Part shown: one piece after another, positions 60,167 to 64,000 of the stretch | Layout of the letters: each line of letters starts with the position of its first letter | Position numbering within the stretch: the first letter of the stretch is position 1 | From: Candidatus Binatia bacterium | GTDB lineage: Bacteria > Desulfobacterota > Binatia > Bin18 | Direction: 5' to 3' | Assembly (NCBI GenBank): GCA_951812575.1 | Contig: OX638322.1 | Location: 3,281,001 to 3,345,000, forward strand | DNA: 64,000 bases | Notes under the pieces: generated by a model | Told to the model about the DNA's origin: nothing | Databases searched by the model: none | Seen by the model: only the letters and a program-made list of their open reading frames with translations | Translations under genes and position numbers: made by a program

Positions 60167-62065
60167 TCACGCAAACGCAATCCGCTGGAGGTCGCTCAGG
60201 GCTGTTTGCAGCTCGTCCAGCTGGTTGCCGAGTGCCGACGGGGCGCTAATCGAAAAAACGGCGCTCTGCGCTTGCTCCGGGTTCTGCAACCAAGCGGAGA
60301 GAATCACGCTGGCGTCAATTTCGTGAGGTCGCAAAGGGACATCGCGATCTGTATCAAAATGTTCATCGGCGAGGGCCGCCACATATTTCAGGTCGCCCAG
60401 GTTGGAGACGGTGCGGTTTTCGATCAGACGTCCGTTGAGGACGAGATATGCCTGGGCCATCCCGGTTTGGCGGCTGGGCAATAAGAGCAAGGCATTCGCC
60501 CGCGTCACAATCCAATGAAAGCGCTGATGCAGATGAAGGATATGGTCGAGCAACTCGATATCCTGCTGTAAGCGGGCGGCCCCTTCGTATTGTAAATCTG
60601 CGGCAAGACGGTCACGTTTTGCTATTAACGTCTCTCGCAGTATTGGGGCTTCACCACTGAGCGCCGCGCTGAAACGCTGCACTTGCTCCCGGTAGGTCTC
60701 GCGTGAGACCCGTCCTACGCACGGCGCGGTACAAGCACCAATTTGACCGCTCACGCAAGGCGACGCCTCGGGAGTCGGTGAGAGGTTGCCCGGACAGGTT
60801 CTGAGGCCAAAAAGTCGAGCCAGGAGGCGCTGGGCTCGTTCGGCGAAGTCGCGATTGCGGAACGGGCCAATATACAGGGCACGATGACTTCCCGGCTTTG
60901 CCGTGACCGACAGGCGAGGATAGGCATTCCTGACGCTGAGCTTGAGAAATGCGACCAGGGGGAGATGCTTGGAAAGTCGATTATACGGTGGTTTGAGAGC
61001 GCGAATCAGGCTAGCCTCGCGTAACGACGCCTCAAGCTCCGAGCCGGTTTGTTCGTAGACAACGTCGCGTACGTGGCGGACCAAATCGAGGACCTTGTCG
61101 CTGTGTCCCGAAGAATTGGTGAAATAGGAGTTGACTCGACGATGCAGATTCTTGGCTTTGCCGATGTAGAGCAGCTTCCCTTCGGCATCGAGCATCCGAT
61201 ACACTCCAGGGCTTGCCGGAATATTTGCCAGAGTCGGGCGGGGGACAAAACATTTAAAACGGCGGCCATCGCGGGCGCTCTGTTGAAACTCGAGGAGCTG
61301 GCCGAGCGTGGTGACCCCTTGTTGGACGAGCTGCTCCAGAAAAATGCAGAAAATTTCCGCCGTCACCCGCGCATCTGCCAAGGCGCGATGTTGGGTCGGA
61401 TACGAGACGCCAAGGTGGGCAGCGACCGAGTCGAGCGAACGGGATCGAATGCCAGATAGAAGTCGTCTGGCCAGCTTCAGGGTGCAGACTGAGGAGTTTC
61501 GTAAAGGGGCAGCGGAGAGACGTTGCGCGTCAAAGTTGAGGAAGCCAAGGTCAAAGCTGGCATTGTGGGCAACGATGACTGCCAGGCCGAGAAAATGCTG
61601 TAACTGAGGAAAGATTTCTTCAATCCGCGGCTGGTCTCTGAGCATGGCATTGGTGATACCGGTCAAACGGGTTATCCCGGCTGGAACATGCTGCCCCGGA
61701 TTGAGTAGGGTATGAAACTCCTCGCCAATCTTCCCGTGGCTGACTCGAACCGCGGCGACTTCAGTTATGGCCGCTTTCCCGGGCTTGAGACCGGTTGTTT
61801 CGAGGTCAAGAACGACAAACTGGGTATCGTGGAGTGGGCGGTTAAGGTCGGCGTGGAGCGTGAGCGTCCAGCGGTCTGTTTTCGCATCGTAGGAACAATG
61901 TTGATCAGCACCAAGGGCCGCATGGATGAGGCGCGCGCCCAGTTCCGGGTCACGTTGGGAAGGAAAAGGAGCAATTGCGCCTGAAACGAAAATCTCGTGG
62001 AGCAACTCGGCCGAAGTTGCTCCACCTGGCCGGTCCGCGAGATAGTCGTAAAGTTTCTGTCGCAC
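60167..62065 (-). CDS. DnaQ-like exonuclease fused to UvrC/Cho-type GIY-YIG endonuclease
   Basis: 632 residues, GTG start. Residues about 80-250 are a DEDDh exonuclease (D87-L-E89-TTG, AHNASFD172, H226-x4-D231). From residue 285 a GIY-YIG nuclease starts (SPGVYRMLDAEGKLLYIGKAKNLHRR), followed by UvrC-like segments (GPFRNRDFAERAQRLLARLFGLRTCPG with Cys pairs). The fusion is known in several phyla as an epsilon/UvrC-like repair nuclease. UvrB-binding and C-terminal UvrC domains are absent, so Cho-like rather than UvrC. Confidence 0.85.
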   Translation of the reverse strand: MRQKLYDYLADRPGGATSAELLHEIFVSGAIAPFPSQRDPELGARLIHAALGADQHCSYDAKTDRWTLTLHADLNRPLHDTQFVVLDLETTGLKPGKAAITEVAAVRVSHGKIGEEFHTLLNPGQHVPAGITRLTGITNAMLRDQPRIEEIFPQLQHFLGLAVIVAHNASFDLGFLNFDAQRLSAAPLRNSSVCTLKLARRLLSGIRSRSLDSVAAHLGVSYPTQHRALADARVTAEIFCIFLEQLVQQGVTTLGQLLEFQQSARDGRRFKCFVPRPTLANIPASPGVYRMLDAEGKLLYIGKAKNLHRRVNSYFTNSSGHSDKVLDLVRHVRDVVYEQTGSELEASLREASLIRALKPPYNRLSKHLPLVAFLKLSVRNAYPRLSVTAKPGSHRALYIGPFRNRDFAERAQRLLARLFGLRTCPGNLSPTPEASPCVSGQIGACTAPCVGRVSRETYREQVQRFSAALSGEAPILRETLIAKRDRLAADLQYEGAARLQQDIELLDHILHLHQRFHWIVTRANALLLLPSRQTGMAQAYLVLNGRLIENRTVSNLGDLKYVAALADEHFDTDRDVPLRPHEIDASVILSAWLQNPEQAQSAVFSISAPSALGNQLDELQTALSDLQRIAFA

Positions 62066-62111
62066 GCGGAGCGTAGCCTAGCGCCTTCCCATGTCTTTGG
62101 CAAAAGGACGC

Positions 62112-63452
62112 TTATGTCCCGGCAATCGTCATGCGGGCAATTTTCACCGTTGGTGCGGAGATCGTCCCGCGCCGTTCTAAGTCATTGCCTATGACCTCAA
62201 TGTTTTTGAACATATCGAGCAGATTGCCGGCGATAGTGATCTCCTCCACCGGATAGACGACCTCTCCGCCTTCGATCCACAGCCCAACCGCTCCCCGCGA
62301 GTAGTCGCCCGTCACGGGATTGACACCGAATCCGGACAGCTCGGTGACATATAAGCCGGACCGAACCGAACGAATAATATCTTCGGGTGGGGTTGTACCG
62401 GGCCGCAAGAAGAAATTCGTTGTGCTGGCCGTCGGAGTATCGGCAAAAGAGCGGCTGGCGTTGCCCGTAGATTGGAGCCCGAGTTTACGTGCAGAATAGG
62501 TATCCAGGAGATAGCTCGTGAGCCCCCCGTTCTCAACGACAATATTCTGGCGGGTTGGCAGTCCTTCTCCATCAAAAGGTTTTGAGCCTAAAGCGGCAGG
62601 AATGCGTGCGTGGTCTTCGACAAAGATTCCATCTGCTGCAATCTTTTCGCCGATTTTATCCAGCAGGAAAGAAGTTTTTCGATATAAGGCCGAGCCAGAA
62701 ATCGCGCCGGCCAGATGACGGAGTAAACTGGCCGCCATCTCCGGTTCAAAGACGACCGGCGCTTCTTGGGTCCGGACTTGTTTTGCCCCAAGACGACGGA
62801 CCGTCCGCTCTGCGGCTTTTTGGCCGACCGCTTTTGCCGCTTCAAGATCCTCGAGTTTCCGTTGCGATGAATACCAGTAATCTCGCTGCATCCCTCCGTC
62901 TTGGGAAGCGACCGGAACAACACTCAGCGAGAAATTCGTGGTGTGGTAGCTGCCACAAAAGCCCAGGGAGTTTGCATAGACCATTTCACGAGATGCGTTC
63001 GCAAACTCGGCCCCCTCGGAATTCGTAATTCTTGAATCGCTGGCAAATGCCGCTTCCTCCGCTTCCTGGGCTCGCGCAAGTTTCTCTTCCAGCGTGAGGG
63101 ATACGCTGGTGTCGGTGAGATCGAGGTCTGGAACGTCCTGGGCCAAATCTGACTGGTCGGGGAGGCCGGAGAATGGATCAGCTGCCGTCGCTTTGGCAAG
63201 ATCGAGGGTTTCCGTAACAAAAGCCTGTAATGCCGCATGCGTAAAATTTGCAGTTGAGGTCATCGCGCTACTCTGACCCGCAAAGAGACGCAGCCCCATC
63301 CGTTTCTCTTGGGAGTTTTGAATTTTCTCGACTTTTCCCAGGCGAATACCCGCAGAAAAGGATTCCCCGCTCGCAATCACCAAATCTCCTGCGGTTGCGC
63401 CCCGCTGACGGGCTTGATCGAGAGCATCTGCGGCAAGTTCTGTCAGGTCCAT
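62112..63452 (-). CDS. pmbA: TldE/PmbA metalloprotease subunit
   Basis: 446 residues. Family features: GESFSAGIRLGKVEKIQNSQEKRMGLRLF, FAGQSSAMTSTANF, and C-terminal [45 protein letters not shown]. TldD-TldE is a heterodimeric protease for microcin and peptide maturation and for antitoxin turnover in E. coli; TldE lacks the metal site. Its partner tldD lies directly upstream, 55 bp away, on the same strand. Confidence 0.93.
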   Translation of the reverse strand: MDLTELAADALDQARQRGATAGDLVIASGESFSAGIRLGKVEKIQNSQEKRMGLRLFAGQSSAMTSTANFTHAALQAFVTETLDLAKATAADPFSGLPDQSDLAQDVPDLDLTDTSVSLTLEEKLARAQEAEEAAFASDSRITNSEGAEFANASREMVYANSLGFCGSYHTTNFSLSVVPVASQDGGMQRDYWYSSQRKLEDLEAAKAVGQKAAERTVRRLGAKQVRTQEAPVVFEPEMAASLLRHLAGAISGSALYRKTSFLLDKIGEKIAADGIFVEDHARIPAALGSKPFDGEGLPTRQNIVVENGGLTSYLLDTYSARKLGLQSTGNASRSFADTPTASTTNFFLRPGTTPPEDIIRSVRSGLYVTELSGFGVNPVTGDYSRGAVGLWIEGGEVVYPVEEITIAGNLLDMFKNIEVIGNDLERRGTISAPTVKIARMTIAGT

Positions 63453-63507
63453 ATCTGTCCTTTAATGCGACGGAGAAGACTCCACAGCATACGGCGCGCT
63501 ACGCTTC

Positions 63508-64000
63508 CTAGGCCTGAGTTCCGCCAACAGTCAGTCCATCGACTCGGATAGTGGGAAGACCGACGCCAACCGGGACGGACTGGCCTTCTTTTCCGCATGT
63601 GCCAATGCCTTCGTCAAGCTTGAGATCGTTGCCGACCATGGAAATCCGCGTCAGGACATCTGACCCATTCCCAATCAGAGTAGCACCTTTGACAGGCCGC
63701 GTTACTTTCCCATCTTCAATCAGATATGCCTCGCTTGCTGAGAAAACGAATTTTCCACTTGTGATGTCAACCTGGCCACCTCCAAAAGAGACGGCATACA
63801 GGCCGTTCGGAACCGAACGAATAATATCTTCTGGTGTGGATTCGCCAGGCAGCATGAACGTATTCGTCATGCGTGGCATGGGCATGTGCGCAAAACTCTC
63901 GCGGCGCCCGTTCCCGGTCGGTTGCATATTCATCAGCTTCGCGTTGAGGCGATCCTGTAGATAGCCGGTGAGGGTGCCGTTTTCTATGAGTACTGTGCGA
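63508..64000 (-). CDS. tldD: TldD metalloprotease subunit, C-terminal part (cut by window end)
   Basis: The frame runs off the right edge, reading [23 protein letters not shown] and then [14 protein letters not shown], then [25 protein letters not shown], the TldD signature, and ends with [30 protein letters not shown] with the metal-binding Cys. About 164 residues are visible; the catalytic HExxxH lies outside the window. Forms the TldD-TldE heterodimer with the next gene. Confidence 0.93.
   Translation of the reverse strand, partial: RTVLIENGTLTGYLQDRLNAKLMNMQPTGNGRRESFAHMPMPRMTNTFMLPGESTPEDIIRSVPNGLYAVSFGGGQVDITSGKFVFSASEAYLIEDGKVTRPVKGATLIGNGSDVLTRISMVGNDLKLDEGIGTCGKEGQSVPVGVGLPTIRVDGLTVGGTQA

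Overview
The window is ordinary-density chromosome (roughly 57% GC by eye) of a diderm bacterium. Lipoprotein signal peptides, a tripartite RND efflux pump, a sigma-54 type promoter before glnB-glnA and a probable selenoprotein all fit a Gram-negative. The mix (HemQ, plant-type glutamate-cysteine ligase, AcoX-type kinase, many intergenic palindromes) resembles uncultured delta-proteobacterium-like lineages such as Tectomicrobia/Entotheonella or relatives. That placement is a guess; no rRNA is present to settle it. No phage, insertion sequence or CRISPR array was seen.

Layout. 1-3344: end of pssA, then a leucine-rich leader peptide and terminator before leuA, then leuB. 3432-9390 (minus strand): a coupled pair of tiny membrane proteins, a Nudix/CoA-binding/phosphatase group, an SDR, the glnB-glnA nitrogen operon with its sigma-54 promoter, plsY and tRNA-Pro(CGG). 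9487-16508: mixed housekeeping and small Fe-S proteins (RlmD-like methyltransferase, Rieske, CDGSH), a secreted 19-residue-repeat protein, thiO and hemQ. 16617-25820: an amino-acid block argB-argD-argF-argG-argH-lipoprotein-dapF-dapA-dapB ending in an intrinsic terminator. 25892-31722: aat, an AhpD/carboxymuconolactone-decarboxylase-like gene with in-frame UGA and a SECIS-like hairpin, crcB, a PuuD-like membrane protein and a cupredoxin-like lipoprotein. 31749-34798: acoA-acoB-acoX. 35046-38674: an orphan antitoxin, a purine/uracil-type permease carrying a C-terminal ATPase-like domain, and gshA. 38819-46137: a four-gene sulfur operon (persulfide dioxygenase-rhodanese, fused Fe-S/NrfD subunit, cytoplasmic molybdopterin subunit, SulP transporter). 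46173-49762: lipoproteins, a TPMT-like methyltransferase and a class V aminotransferase. 49902-56942: a Cus/Czc-type heavy-metal efflux operon. 57052-64000 (minus): Rieske protein, terpene-cyclase-like toroid protein and a PEP-mutase/nucleotidyltransferase fusion, then a DnaQ-UvrC fusion and the pmbA-tldD pair.

Most interesting items: (i) the C-x-x-U selenoprotein at 26749-27339 with a hairpin at the right distance from the UGA; (ii) the compact persulfide-to-sulfite-to-sulfate operon; (iii) the PEP-mutase-like/NTase fusion with altered active-site residues beside a single-toroid cyclase-like protein; (iv) a leuA attenuator with a seven-leucine leader; (v) a 54-bp palindromic repeat present twice; (vi) the permease-ATPase fusion; and (vii) the tiny-membrane-protein pair, one apparently starting at AUU.
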